64,000 nt of DNA, from NCBI RefSeq assembly GCF_016907085.1, contig NZ_JAFBBJ010000001.1, positions 1,736,001 to 1,800,000 of the forward strand. Direction: 5' to 3'. The stretch comes from Clavibacter michiganensis (GTDB lineage: Bacteria; Actinomycetota; Actinomycetes; Actinomycetales; Microbacteriaceae). How positions within the stretch are numbered: position 1 is the stretch's first letter; every line of letters begins with the position of its first letter. Under the pieces are notes generated by a model. That model had not been told where the DNA came from. It searched no databases and saw only the letters and a program-made list of their open reading frames with translations. This document shows positions 36,668-46,441 of this stretch, piece by piece. The position numbers and the translations under genes are program-made.

Positions 36668-37257
36668 GCCGGGGACAGCTCCTTGAGGTCGATGGTGCCG
36701 AGGGAGATCGCGCGCACCGTGTCGACGAGGAGCCTGCGCTCCACGACCTTGATGCGCTCGTGCAGGGTGTGCTCGGTGTCGCCGGGATCCACGGGCACGC
36801 GCTCCTGCGCGAGCACCGGCCCGGTGTCGACCCCGGTGTCGACGACGATGATGGACGCCCCGGAGCTCGTGGCCCCGGCGGCGATGGCGTCCCGGACGGC
36901 GTGGGCACCCGGGAACTCCGGCAGGTACGCCGGATGCGTGTTGACGATGCGAGGCGCGAACGCCGCCACGGCGCGCGGCGGCAGGAGGCGCATGAAGCCG
37001 CTGAGGACCACCAGGTCGGGTTCCCAGCCGGCGATGGCCGCCGCGAGCTCGTCGCCCCAGGCCGCGCGGTCGGGGAAGCTCGCGAACGGGACCGTGAAGG
37101 TGGGGATGCCGCGCTCCTCGGCGAAGCGGAGGCCGTCGGCATCGCGATCGGCCCCGACCGCGATCACCCGCGCGGGGTAGTCCGCATGGTCGGCCGCCTG
37201 GAGGAGGGCGTGGAGGTTGGTCCCGCTGCCGGAGATGAGGACGACCACGTTGAGCAC
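36664..37257 (-). CDS. purN: Phosphoribosylglycinamide formyltransferase
   Basis: Transfers a formyl group from 10-formyl-THF to GAR, the third step of purine synthesis. The translation [20 protein letters not shown] opens with the ribose-phosphate site; the catalytic Asn and His are in [19 protein letters not shown] and the Asp in [14 protein letters not shown]. Two GTG starts are possible: 37263 and 37257. The second lies exactly 6 nt after a TAGGCT -10 box and is preferred. About 197 residues. It sits 9 nt after perM and overlaps purH. Confidence 0.95.
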   Translation of the reverse strand: MLNVVVLISGSGTNLHALLQAADHADYPARVIAVGADRDADGLRFAEERGIPTFTVPFASFPDRAAWGDELAAAIAGWEPDLVVLSGFMRLLPPRAVAAFAPRIVNTHPAYLPEFPGAHAVRDAIAAGATSSGASIIVVDTGVDTGPVLAQERVPVDPGDTEHTLHERIKVVERRLLVDTVRAISLGTIDLKELSPA

Positions 37258-37263
37258 CCGCAC

Positions 37264-37269
37264 AGCCTA
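37264..37269 (-). promoter_or_regulatory. Putative -10 box of purN, inside the perM stop codon
   Basis: TAGGCT starts with the TAG stop codon of perM and lies 6 nt before the GTG at 37257. The 15-nt string TAGGCTGTGCGGGTG is identical at the start of guaB3, another purine gene. Confidence 0.5.
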
Positions 37270-38547
37270 TCCGCGTCCCTCGGGGCTGCGCCGGACGAGG
37301 GGGGCCATCAGGCCGGACACGAACATGCCCGCCACGGACGCCACGCCGATCTCGAGGAACGCGGCGAGGAGGATCCACCCGGCTGCCGGTCCCACGTCGG
37401 CCAGGCGGCCCGGTCCCGCGGCTCCGCCGGAGAGGACCGCCAGCAGGGCGAGCACGACGGCGCCGACGAGGCCCATGCCCAGACCCGCGCCGAGGAACCA
37501 CGGCCAGCGCCGCGCCTCGGGCTCGGGGATCCGGGCGACCCGCGGGGACAGCGCGACAGCGGCGACGAAGGAGACGACGACCGGGACGAGGATCCCCAGG
37601 TAGCCGAGGTCGAACGCCCCCTGCGGCAGGATCCCCAGGACGGGCACGGACGGGATCGGGCCGACGGTCGTGCCGAGCGGCGAGATGGATGACCCGGTGC
37701 CGAGGGCGAAGCCGGGGCCGATGAGCCACGACGCCGCCCACATCACCAGGTTCGGCAGGAGCGCGATCTGCGCCAGCGTGAGGGCGACGCCGCCGACGAT
37801 CCCCGTCTGCAGCGTCTCGTAGAGGGTGATGACGGTCGCGTACTGGAGGCCGAGCAGCACGGCGACGACGATGGCGGAGATCGCCACGACTCCGAAGGCC
37901 GCGGCCGCTCCACCGCGGACGGCCGTGGCCGCGAGGGAGGCCGCGCCGTCCGGCAGGCGGTCGAGCGCACCGCGGGCGCTCCGGATGGCACCGGCCGCGC
38001 GGCCGGACGACAGGGACCCCCACCACCGGCGGGCCCTCGCTCGATCGGCGCGCGCGATCCCGCCGACGAGGAGGCCGAGCGCGAGGACGAGCGTCGGCAG
38101 GATCGCCCCGCGCCCGACGGCCGGGGAGACGCCATCGTGCTGCGCCGCGAGCGCGAGGCCGAGGGACAGCACGGCGGTCGTCGCCACGGCGGAGAACGCG
38201 CCGACGCCGGGGTGGTCGGTCTCGACGATGCGGCGACCGGCGCGGATGCCGAGCAGGAGCGTGAGGAGCGCGAAGCCCAGCGGCGCGAGCGTGAGCGCGA
38301 ACGGGGCGTCCACGCCCGGGAGGCCGAGGGAGGACGCGAGCGACGGATCCAGCGACGCCGAGAGCGGCACGCCGTGCCCGAGGAGCCAGAGGTCGACCGC
38401 GGTGCGCGCGAAGACGCCCCAGTCGATCTGCAGGTCGTACTGGCCGGCCCACAGCGCCGTGAGCGGAACGAGGGGCAGGGCGACGCCGACCCCCACCACC
38501 AGGAGCGCCTCGAGTGCCGCGAACAGGGCGGTTGCGTGTCGGTTCAT
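37267..38547 (-). CDS. perM: PerM-like integral membrane protein (DUF6350)
   Basis: A 426-residue protein with about nine or ten hydrophobic segments and no catalytic motif. Its position right before purN and purH and near sucCD matches the Mycobacterium tuberculosis locus of perM (Rv0955), a membrane protein linked to cell division and to persistence. Residues such as [31 protein letters not shown] match the family's N-terminal outer loop region. A TAGGGT box lies 9 nt before the ATG. The function in this organism is inferred by synteny. Confidence 0.85.
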   Translation of the reverse strand: MNRHATALFAALEALLVVGVGVALPLVPLTALWAGQYDLQIDWGVFARTAVDLWLLGHGVPLSASLDPSLASSLGLPGVDAPFALTLAPLGFALLTLLLGIRAGRRIVETDHPGVGAFSAVATTAVLSLGLALAAQHDGVSPAVGRGAILPTLVLALGLLVGGIARADRARARRWWGSLSSGRAAGAIRSARGALDRLPDGAASLAATAVRGGAAAAFGVVAISAIVVAVLLGLQYATVITLYETLQTGIVGGVALTLAQIALLPNLVMWAASWLIGPGFALGTGSSISPLGTTVGPIPSVPVLGILPQGAFDLGYLGILVPVVVSFVAAVALSPRVARIPEPEARRWPWFLGAGLGMGLVGAVVLALLAVLSGGAAGPGRLADVGPAAGWILLAAFLEIGVASVAGMFVSGLMAPLVRRSPEGRG

Positions 38548-38641
38548 GCCTCGACGACCCTACCGGCCGGGCCATGCGCGACCCGTCGGGCGACGGGCGC
38601 GCCGGGGCATCCGCGGGCCGATCCGCATGTGAAGGACCCGG

Positions 38642-38688
38642 GCACGACGACGGCCCGCATCCACCGGGGATGCGGGCCGTCGTCGTGC
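38642..38688 (-). terminator. Terminator of sucCD
   Basis: A 21-bp perfect stem (left arm begins GCACGACGACGGCCCGCATC) with a 5-nt loop, 20 bp past the sucD stop. It separates sucCD from perM. Confidence 0.85.
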
Positions 38689-38707
38689 GCTCCCGAGCGC
38701 GTCGTCG

Positions 38708-39595
38708 CTACAGGGCGGCGAAGACCTCGCGGAGGAGGTTGGCCGTCTCGGTCGGCGTCTTGCCGACCTTGACGCCCGAGGCCTCGAGGGCCTCCTTCTT
38801 GCCCTGGGCCGTGCCGCTGCCGCCGGACACGATGGCGCCGGCGTGGCCCATGGTCTTGCCCTCGGGCGCGGTGAAGCCCGCGACGTACGCGACGACCGGC
38901 TTGGTGACGTGGGCCTTGATGTACTCGGCCGCGCGCTCCTCGGCGTCGCCGCCGATCTCGCCGATCATGACGATGGCGCGCGTCTCCGGGTCGGCCTCGA
39001 ACGCCTCGAGGGCGTCGATGTGCGTGGTGCCGATGATCGGGTCGCCGCCGATGCCGATGGCGGTCGAGATGCCGAGGTCGCGCAGCTCGAACATCATCTG
39101 GTAGGTGAGCGTGCCCGACTTCGACACCAGGCCGATGGGGCCGGCCTCGGTGATGGTGGCCGGGATGATGCCGGCGTTCGACTTGCCGGGGCTGATGATG
39201 CCAGGGCAGTTCGGGCCGACGATCCGGGTCTTCCCGCCCGTGCTCTTGGCGTGCGACCAGAACTCGGCGGAGTCCTTGACGGGGATGCCCTCGGTGATGA
39301 CGACCGCGAGCGGGATGGCGGCGTCGATCGCCTCCACCACGGCGCTCTTCGCGAACGCCGGCGGGACGAAGATGACCGACACGTCGGCGCCCGTCTCCGC
39401 CATGGCCTCGGCGACGGAGCCGAAGATCGGGAGCTCGACGCCCTCGATCGTGACCGTGCTGCCGGCCTTGCGCGGGTTGACGCCGCCGACGACCTTGCTC
39501 CCGGACGCGAGCATGCGGCCCGCGTGCTTGGTGCCCTCGGACCCGGTGAGGCCCTGGACGATGATCTTGCTGTTCTCGTCGAGAAGAATCGACAT
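38708..39595 (-). CDS. sucD: Succinyl-CoA synthetase, alpha subunit
   Basis: With SucC it interconverts succinyl-CoA and succinate with substrate-level phosphorylation in the TCA cycle. 295 residues. The N-terminal CoA-binding Rossmann domain ([29 protein letters not shown]) and the ligase domain are present, with the phosphorylated His in [11 protein letters not shown] and NCPGIISPG. The ATG is 27 bp after the sucC stop; the pair is a two-gene operon with its own terminator. Confidence 0.97.
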   Translation of the reverse strand: MSILLDENSKIIVQGLTGSEGTKHAGRMLASGSKVVGGVNPRKAGSTVTIEGVELPIFGSVAEAMAETGADVSVIFVPPAFAKSAVVEAIDAAIPLAVVITEGIPVKDSAEFWSHAKSTGGKTRIVGPNCPGIISPGKSNAGIIPATITEAGPIGLVSKSGTLTYQMMFELRDLGISTAIGIGGDPIIGTTHIDALEAFEADPETRAIVMIGEIGGDAEERAAEYIKAHVTKPVVAYVAGFTAPEGKTMGHAGAIVSGGSGTAQGKKEALEASGVKVGKTPTETANLLREVFAAL

Positions 39596-39621
39596 GTGCT
39601 GTTCCTGTTCTCTCTCGGGAG

Positions 39622-40794
39622 TTAAGCGGCGGCCAGCTCGGCGGCCTTGTCGGCTGCCTCGTCCATGGTGCCGACGACGGTGACGAGGGGGTGCGCGCGC
39701 TCCTCGAGGATGCGGCGGCCCTCCTCGACGTTGTTGCCGTCGAGGCGGACGACGAGCGGCTTGGTGGCGGCGTCGCCCAGCTTGTCGAGCGCGCCGACGA
39801 TGCCGTTCGCGACCGCGTCGCACGACGTGATGCCGCCGAAGACGTTGACGAAGACGCTCGTGACCTGCTCGTCGCCGAGGATGACGTCGAGGCCGGCGGC
39901 CATGACCTCGGCCGACGCTCCGCCGCCGATGTCGAGGAAGTTCGCCGGGCGCACGCCGCCGTGCTGCTCGCCGGCGTAGCTGACGACGTCGAGCGTCGAC
40001 ATGACGAGGCCCGCGCCGTTGCCGATGATGCCGACCTGGCCGTCGAGCTTGACGTAGTTGAGGTCCGACTCCTTGGCCTTGGCCTCGAGCGGATCCGCGG
40101 CGGCCGCGTCCTCGAGGGCGGCGTGGCCCTCGTGGCGGAAGCCGGCGTTCTCGTCGAGCGTGACCTTGCCGTCGAGGGCGATGATGTCGCCCGACTCCGT
40201 GAGGACGAGCGGGTTGACCTCGACGAGCGTCGCGTCCTCATCCCGGTAGACCCACCAGAGGCGCTCGAAGACGGGCGCGACCTTGGCGATGAGCTCCTCG
40301 GGGAACGAGGCGGCGCGGGCGATCTCCTCGGCCTTGGCGGCGTCGATGCCGGCGACCGGGTCGATCTCGATGCGGGCGAGCGCCTCGGGCCGGGTGACCG
40401 CGAGCTCCTCGATCTCCATGCCGCCCTCGTAGCTGGCGAGGCACAGGTAGGAGCGCTCGGCGCGGTCGAGGAGGATCGAGAAGTAGAACTCCTGCGCGAT
40501 GCGGGCGCCTGCCGCGACCATCACGCGGTGCACGGTGTGGCCCTTGATGTCGAGCCCGAGGATGGACTGCGCCGCCTCGTGCGCCGCGTCGGCGCTCTGG
40601 GCGACCTTGACGCCGCCGGCCTTGCCTCGGCCTCCGGTCTTCACCTGCGCCTTCACGACGACGGTGCCGCCGAGCTTCTCGGCCGCGGCACGCACCTCCT
40701 CGGCGGTGTCGGCGACGATCCCCGGGAGGACCGGGACGCCGTAGGACTCGAAGAGGTCCCTGGCCTGGTATTCGAAAAGATCCACGCGTGTCAT
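39622..40794 (-). CDS. sucC: ADP/GDP-forming succinyl-CoA synthetase, beta subunit
   Basis: The nucleotide-binding partner of SucD. 390 residues with the ATP-grasp fold ([19 protein letters not shown] near the N-terminus) and a C-terminal CoA-ligase domain ([40 protein letters not shown]). The ATG at 40794 is used; the GTG at 40785 would give the commonest family start, (M)[11 protein letters not shown], and cannot be excluded. A TAGGCT -10 box at 40949-40944 gives a leader of about 145 nt. Confidence 0.97.
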   Translation of the reverse strand: MTRVDLFEYQARDLFESYGVPVLPGIVADTAEEVRAAAEKLGGTVVVKAQVKTGGRGKAGGVKVAQSADAAHEAAQSILGLDIKGHTVHRVMVAAGARIAQEFYFSILLDRAERSYLCLASYEGGMEIEELAVTRPEALARIEIDPVAGIDAAKAEEIARAASFPEELIAKVAPVFERLWWVYRDEDATLVEVNPLVLTESGDIIALDGKVTLDENAGFRHEGHAALEDAAAADPLEAKAKESDLNYVKLDGQVGIIGNGAGLVMSTLDVVSYAGEQHGGVRPANFLDIGGGASAEVMAAGLDVILGDEQVTSVFVNVFGGITSCDAVANGIVGALDKLGDAATKPLVVRLDGNNVEEGRRILEERAHPLVTVVGTMDEAADKAAELAAA

Positions 40795-41032
40795 CCCATC
40801 CGCACCCGCGCCAGGCGGTTACGTGCGTCGTTCGAGGCTGCGGTGCCACGACCGTCTGGTGGCGGCACCCGGTGTGTTGCGGCTGGTCGACGCGCCCGCC
40901 GCCCACCTGCGTGGGCCGGCCCGCCGCGTCGACGACCGTGGAGAGCCTATCGGGTCGCGGGTGCGCCGGTCCGGGTGCGCCGGGACCGTGCGCCGATGCG
41001 CGATCGGCGGCCTGGGGAGGGAGACTGGGCGG

Positions 41033-41854
41033 ATGAGCCCGAGGACGCATCCCGCTCGTCGGCCAGGTGGATCCATCCGGGACATCGCGGGCGAGGGAAT
41101 CCTCCTGGCGGCGGGGGCGCGGGCGATCCTGCTCCAGGTCGCCGACCCTGCCGTGGCACGCGGCGTGGCCGAGCACAGCGACTTCGCATCGCGCCCGCTC
41201 GACCGGCTCGAGGGCACGCTCGGCTACATCTACGCCGTCGTGTTCGGCTCCCCCGACGAGGTCGCGCGCGCCCGGCGGATCGTCGGACGTGCGCACGCAC
41301 CGGTCCGGTCGACGGTCGCCGCGGCCGACGGCTCGGCGCCGGCCTACTCCGCCTACGACCCGGAGCTGCAGCTCTGGGTGGCCGCGACGGTCTACCAGTC
41401 CGCGATCACGATGTTCGAGCTCTGCTTCGGGCCGCTGCCCGACGAGGCCGCCGACAGGATCCACCGGCAGTACGCCGTCCTCGGCACGGCGCTGCAGGTC
41501 CCGGCGGGGATGTGGCCCGCGGATCGCGCGGCGTTCCGCGCGTACTGGGATGAGCGGATCGCGACGCTCGAGCCCACGGCGGACGCGAGGCGGATCGCGC
41601 GGACGCTGCTGGACGGACGGGGCGCGCCTCCGGCGGTCCGCGCGGTCATGCCGCTCGTGGCGCTCGTGACGGCGGGGCTCCTGCCGCCGCGCATCCGGGC
41701 GGGATTCGGGATGCGGTGGGACGCGCGGCTCGAGCGCCGCTGCCGTCGCCTCCTCGCACCCGTCCTCGCCGTGTACCGGGTGCTGCCGCGCGTCGCCAGG
41801 GAGGCGCCGCGCTCCGTCATCACGCGCAGGTACCGCCGCCGCGCCGCCGGGTAG
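41033..41854 (+). CDS. MpaB-family oxygenase-like protein (DUF2236)
   Basis: A 273-residue all-helical protein. The signature GEGILLAAGARAILLQVADP, HSDFASRPLDRLEGTLGYIY, VGRAHAPV and SAYDPELQLWVAATV matches the family of fungal MpaB oxygenase and the rubber oxygenase Lcp, which bind haem; several His residues fit this. Actual substrate is unknown. The ATG has GGGAGGGAG upstream. It is alone on its strand between sucC and the surface protein gene. Confidence 0.85.
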   Translation: MSPRTHPARRPGGSIRDIAGEGILLAAGARAILLQVADPAVARGVAEHSDFASRPLDRLEGTLGYIYAVVFGSPDEVARARRIVGRAHAPVRSTVAAADGSAPAYSAYDPELQLWVAATVYQSAITMFELCFGPLPDEAADRIHRQYAVLGTALQVPAGMWPADRAAFRAYWDERIATLEPTADARRIARTLLDGRGAPPAVRAVMPLVALVTAGLLPPRIRAGFGMRWDARLERRCRRLLAPVLAVYRVLPRVAREAPRSVITRRYRRRAAG

Positions 41855-41957
41855 CGCACGTCCGGGCCGCTCCTGCACAGGCGCGCGATCGCGGATCCCG
41901 TCCCCGGCACCCGGTGCGGCGGATGCGGCGGACGCCCTGGGCCAGCACTGTGCGGCC

Positions 41958-43937
41958 ATGACACGGATCCCCTCGACCACCCGCTCCTCCTCCCCACGGC
42001 ACGTCCGCCCGGTACGGCGGCCGCCCACCGCCCGGCTCGTGTCCGCGCTCGCGGGAGTCGGCCTCGCGCTCGGGCTCGCGGCGAGCGCCGTCCCGCCCGC
42101 GCAGGCGCTGAGCGCGATCTCCCACGGCGTCGGCTACGCATCGGGGGCCGACGGGCGCTGGTTGGGCTCGTACCGGATGGACGACGGCCGGCTCGGCTTC
42201 TGCATCGACGTCGGACTCGCCGCTCCGCCCGGCCATGACTACTCCCCGGTCGCGGAAACGGGCGCGACGCCCGACGATCGGGCGCGGCTCGCGTACATCT
42301 CCCGGCGCTGGGCGGGCTCCGCGGATCCCGACACCGCCGCTGCGGGGCAGCTCGCGACCTGGAGCATCACCGGCCTCGGCGCGCACGACCTCTCCTGGTA
42401 CGCGGCCCGCGCGGGCGATCACGCGGGGGCGGTCGAGGCCCGTGCGCGCGACATGCTGGCGGAGGCGGGGTCCGGCGCATCGCGCTCGGTGACCGCCGCC
42501 GCGACCGTGGCGCTCGGGGACGACGGACGCGGGACAGTCCGCGCCGAGCTGCGCGCCGACCTCATCGCGACCGGGCCGACGGACGTGCCGGCCGGCTCCC
42601 AGACGGGGACCGTCACGCTCAGCGGAGCCGTGTTCGACGACGGGAGCACGACCGCGCAGGTGGCGAACGGCACCGCCGCCCCGATCCGGGCGACGGGATC
42701 CTCCGCGGCGCTGCACGTGACGGCGAGCGCCGTCTTCGCGTCCCTCCCGTACGGCGACGCCCTCGACGCGGTGGGCGACGGAGGTGCGTCGCAGCGGATG
42801 ATCCTGGCCCGGCCCGCGGACGCCCGAGCCGACGCGCGGGCGGACGGTCGTGCCCCGAGCCCGCTCCCCTTCGCCCCGCGCGTGGTCACGCGGACGTCGC
42901 GCGCCGTGGCGGCGGTCGGCGACGAGCTCTCTGACGCGCTGCGGGTGTCCGCCGATCCCGCGGCGCCTGCCGCGCCCGGCCGGCCGGCGACCTCCGACGG
43001 CTGGGGACTGACCCGCCAGGGCGACGGGAGCCTGGTGCCCGTGCCGGTCATCGTCCGGAGCAGGCTCCTCGGACCGTTCCCCGAGCAGGTCGGGCCCGAA
43101 CGAGACGAGGTCCCCGCCGGCGCCCCGCAGGTCTGCGAGGTCGTGACGCGCATCGACCGCGGGCCCGGCGACTACTCCTCGCCCGCCTGCCGCCTCCCCG
43201 CCGGCGGCTTCTACGCCTGGGTCGAGACCATCTCGCCCGACGACACCCCGGTCGCGGCCGGACGGGCGCGCGTGCTGCCCTGGCGGTCGACCTTCGGCGC
43301 GGCCACCGAGACGACGCAGGTCCCGCAGCCGCCGCGGATCACGACGAGCATCGGGTCCTCGGAGATCACGACGGGCGAGTGCCAGACCGACACCCTGCAC
43401 ACGACGTCGTTCGTCGGGGTCGGACCCGTCCCCGTGCACGTCCGCCTCGCGGGTCCGTTCACGACGGCACCCGCCGAGGGCTCGCCGGTGGCCGTCCCCG
43501 AGGACGGCGGGTCGGGTGGGCCCGCGTCCGACGTCGCCCTCGCCGACGACGGCGACGTGACCACGCCGTGCATGCGCGCCCTCTCGCCCGGGTGGTACGT
43601 CGCCGTCCTCGACAGCCCGGGGCGTCCCGCCGGAGACGCGGACGGGGCTGCCATCGCGCCGTTCGCCGATCACACGGCGCACGCGAGCGAGACCTTCCAT
43701 GCGAGCCCGCCGCCCGCCGTCGACGTGCCCGCGTCGCACGGGCACGCGCAGCTGGCGATGACGGGTGGCGCACCCGGCATCGAGGTACCGGGCTCGGGCG
43801 GGACGCAGCGGGTGGGCGCACAGCCGCTCGCGTGCGCCGCGACGGCGATCGGCGCCCTGGGCGCCGCCGGCATCGGCGTGCGTCGCGCCGGCCGCCGCCG
43901 ATCCCCGGCTAGAGCTTCTCGATGGGCGCGATCTTGA
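41958..43937 (+). CDS. Cell-wall-anchored thioester-domain surface protein (putative adhesin)
   Basis: A 659-residue secreted protein. Signal peptide: Arg-rich start and hydrophobic core (about 28-50, cleavage around AQA-LS). Residues about 55-150 look like a TQXA-type thioester domain: C82 in LGFCIDVG and Q131 in AAGQLATWSITG would form the Cys-Gln thioester used by Gram-positive adhesins to bind host proteins covalently. Beta-rich stalk domains follow (about 155-585). The C-terminus has LAMTG (599-603), then a hydrophobic stretch (ATAIGALGAAGIGV) and RRAGRRR, the layout of an LAXTG signal for a class E sortase. No sortase gene is in the window. The stop overlaps the convergent pcrA end by 29 bp. 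No clear Shine-Dalgarno. Confidence 0.72.
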   Translation: MTRIPSTTRSSSPRHVRPVRRPPTARLVSALAGVGLALGLAASAVPPAQALSAISHGVGYASGADGRWLGSYRMDDGRLGFCIDVGLAAPPGHDYSPVAETGATPDDRARLAYISRRWAGSADPDTAAAGQLATWSITGLGAHDLSWYAARAGDHAGAVEARARDMLAEAGSGASRSVTAAATVALGDDGRGTVRAELRADLIATGPTDVPAGSQTGTVTLSGAVFDDGSTTAQVANGTAAPIRATGSSAALHVTASAVFASLPYGDALDAVGDGGASQRMILARPADARADARADGRAPSPLPFAPRVVTRTSRAVAAVGDELSDALRVSADPAAPAAPGRPATSDGWGLTRQGDGSLVPVPVIVRSRLLGPFPEQVGPERDEVPAGAPQVCEVVTRIDRGPGDYSSPACRLPAGGFYAWVETISPDDTPVAAGRARVLPWRSTFGAATETTQVPQPPRITTSIGSSEITTGECQTDTLHTTSFVGVGPVPVHVRLAGPFTTAPAEGSPVAVPEDGGSGGPASDVALADDGDVTTPCMRALSPGWYVAVLDSPGRPAGDADGAAIAPFADHTAHASETFHASPPPAVDVPASHGHAQLAMTGGAPGIEVPGSGGTQRVGAQPLACAATAIGALGAAGIGVRRAGRRRSPARASRWARS

Positions 43938-46359
43938 TGAGCAGCCGCTTGCGACCCGCCGGTCCGTCGAACTGCACCTCGGCGATGCGCTTGCGCCCCT
44001 CACCCGTGACGCCCGTGACGCGGCCGTCGCCGAAGTCGGTGTGGCGGATGCGGTCCCCGAACGCGAGCTCGAGGTCGCCGTTGTCCCGCACCTGTCCGGT
44101 GACCGTGTTGGCCCACTGGGTCTTGGGTCGCGGTGGCGGCGGCAGCGCCGGATCCTCGAAGCCGCTCGACGAGCGCGAGCGGCCGCCGTACCCGCCGCCC
44201 TCCCGCCGCGCGTTGAGGGCGCGCGGTTGAGTGCCACCGCGCGACGTGGCCATGCCGGGCGACTGCTTCCAGTCGATGAGCTCGGCCGGGATCTCCTGCA
44301 GGTAGCGGCTGGGCATCGCCACGTTGACCTCGCCGAACTGGGCCCGCGTCATCGCCAGCGAGATGAAGAGGCGACGGCGGGCGCGCGTGATGCCGACGTA
44401 GAACAGGCGGCGCTCCTCCGCCGGCCCGCCGGGCTCGTTGGCCGACATGCGGTGCGGCAGCAGGTCCTCCTCGACGCCGGTGAGGAACACCGAGTCGTAC
44501 TCGAGGCCCTTCGCCGTGTGGAGGGTCATGAGGGACACGGTGCCGCTCGAGTCGTCGAGCTCGTCCGCCGCGGCGACGAGCGAGACCTCCGTGAGGAAGT
44601 CCACCAGCTGGCCCTCGGGGTTGTTGCGCGAGAACTCCTTCGTCACGGCGACGAGCTCCTCGACGTTCTCGGCACGGGCCTCGTCCTGCGCGTCCTTGCT
44701 CGCCCGCAGCGCCTGCACCAAGCCGCTCTTCTCCAGCAGCGTGGTCACGAGGTCGCCGACGGAGGTCCGCCCGTCCGGGCGGTCGGGATCCAGCAGCAGC
44801 GCCACCTCATCGAGCATGCGCGAGAGCGTGAGGATCGCCTGCGTCACCTTGGGCCCGAGCCCCAGCTCGGACGCACGGCGCATGGCCTCGCGGAAGGTCA
44901 CGCCGTGCGACTCCGCGAAGTTGGCGAGGGCCGTCTCCGTGGCGGGGCCGATGCCGCGCTTCGGGGTGTTCAGGATCCGGCGCAGCGCCAGGACGTCCGC
45001 GGGATTCGCCACGGCGACGAGGTACGCCATGGCGTCCTTGATCTCCGCCCGCTCGTAGAACTTCGTGCCGCCCATGATCCGGTAGGGCACGGCCGAGCGG
45101 ATGAGGATCTCCTCGAGCGCGCGCGTCTGCGCGTTGGTGCGGTAGAAGACGGCGATCTCGGAGTAGGCGGTGCCCTCCTCGTGCAGCTTCTGGATCTCGT
45201 CGGCGACGAACTGCGCCTCGTCGTGCCCCGAGTACCCCGTGAAGCCGACGATCTTGTCGCCGTCGCCGATGGACGTCCACAGCTTCTTGTCCTTGCGGTC
45301 GAAGTTGTTCGAGATGACGGCATTGGCGGCGGTGAGGATGTTCTGGGTCGAGCGGTAGTTCTGCTCGAGGAGCACGACCTTCGACTGCGGGAAGTCGCGC
45401 TCGAACTCGGTGATGTTGCGGATGTCGGCACCGCGGAAGGCGTAGATCGACTGGTCGCTGTCCCCCACCACGGTGAGCGACGCCCCGTCGATCCCGCCCA
45501 TGCCGTTCGTGGACATGCGCGTGTCGACGGGCACGTCCTCCGGGGCCACCGCGCGCGTCAGCTCCCGGATGAGCGAGTACTGGGCGTGGTTCGTGTCCTG
45601 GTACTCGTCCACCAGCACGTGCCGGAAGCGCCGCTGGTACAGCGCAGCCACCTTGGGGAACGCGCGGAAGAGGTAGACGGTCTGCCCGATGAGGTCGTCG
45701 AAGTCGAACGCGTTGGCGGAGGCGAGCGAGCGCGTGTACTGCCGGAAGATCTCCACGAACATGGCCTCGGCCGGGTCGTTGAAGTTCGCCGTGCGCGCGA
45801 ACGTGTCCGCGTCCGACAGCTCGTTCTTGAGCTTCGAGATGCGGCCGGAGACGGACGAGACCGTGAAGCCGAGCGTGTCCGCGTCGAGCTGCTTGATGAT
45901 CCGCTTGATGAGCACGCGGCTGTCGGCCGAGTCGTAGATGGTGAAGTTCTGCGTGAAGCCGAACGCCTCCGCCTCGCGTCGGAGGATGCGCACGCACGCG
46001 GAGTGGAAGGTCGAGATCCACATGCCCTCGGACGCCTGGCCGAGGAGCGACTCGACGCGCTCGCGCATCTCGGCGGCGGCCTTGTTCGTGAAGGTGATGG
46101 CGAGGATCTGGCTCGGCCACGCCTCGCGGGACTCGATGAGGCTCGCGATGCGGTGGGTGAGCACGCGCGTCTTGCCGGATCCGGCCCCCGCGACGATGAG
46201 CAGCGCGGGACCCCGGTAGACGACGGCCTCGCGCTGCTCCGGGTTGAGGCCCTCGAGCAGCGGATCCGCCGGGGCTCCGGGCCCGCCGTCGGCGCCCGAC
46301 CGGCCGTCGAGGATGATCGGCGTGCTGGAGGGGGAAAGGGCGGCGGGGTCGGCACTCAT
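43909..46359 (-). CDS. pcrA: ATP-dependent DNA helicase PcrA/UvrD
   Basis: A superfamily 1 3'-5' helicase used in repair and in removing RecA. 816 residues with all motifs: Q motif LNPEQREAV, I GAGSGKT, Ia AITFTNKAAAEM, II DEYQDTN, III GDSDQSIYAFRGA, IV LEQNYRST, V LMTLHTAKGLEYD, VI EERRLFYVGITRARR. The disordered tail (RGGTQPRALNAR, GYGGRSRSSS) leads to a small C-terminal Tudor-like domain (GDRIRHTDFGDGRVTGVTG), which in UvrD/PcrA binds RNA polymerase. The ATG at 46359 is used; there is a TAGGAT box 10 nt before it, so the leader is very short. Confidence 0.96.
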   Translation of the reverse strand: MSADPAALSPSSTPIILDGRSGADGGPGAPADPLLEGLNPEQREAVVYRGPALLIVAGAGSGKTRVLTHRIASLIESREAWPSQILAITFTNKAAAEMRERVESLLGQASEGMWISTFHSACVRILRREAEAFGFTQNFTIYDSADSRVLIKRIIKQLDADTLGFTVSSVSGRISKLKNELSDADTFARTANFNDPAEAMFVEIFRQYTRSLASANAFDFDDLIGQTVYLFRAFPKVAALYQRRFRHVLVDEYQDTNHAQYSLIRELTRAVAPEDVPVDTRMSTNGMGGIDGASLTVVGDSDQSIYAFRGADIRNITEFERDFPQSKVVLLEQNYRSTQNILTAANAVISNNFDRKDKKLWTSIGDGDKIVGFTGYSGHDEAQFVADEIQKLHEEGTAYSEIAVFYRTNAQTRALEEILIRSAVPYRIMGGTKFYERAEIKDAMAYLVAVANPADVLALRRILNTPKRGIGPATETALANFAESHGVTFREAMRRASELGLGPKVTQAILTLSRMLDEVALLLDPDRPDGRTSVGDLVTTLLEKSGLVQALRASKDAQDEARAENVEELVAVTKEFSRNNPEGQLVDFLTEVSLVAAADELDDSSGTVSLMTLHTAKGLEYDSVFLTGVEEDLLPHRMSANEPGGPAEERRLFYVGITRARRRLFISLAMTRAQFGEVNVAMPSRYLQEIPAELIDWKQSPGMATSRGGTQPRALNARREGGGYGGRSRSSSGFEDPALPPPPRPKTQWANTVTGQVRDNGDLELAFGDRIRHTDFGDGRVTGVTGEGRKRIAEVQFDGPAGRKRLLIKIAPIEKL

Positions 46360-46441
46360 GTCGGCATCGATCCTAGGCGCTGCCCCCGACGCGCGACCGG
46401 GCGGGCGGCCCGGGCGGGCCAGGCCGGCCGCGCCTCGCGCG

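Noticed and set aside
34592..37180. Long plus-strand reading frame across the rRNA leader and purH
   Set aside because: It is antisense to purH and purN, has low-complexity composition and no start signal; GC-rich DNA gives many such frames.
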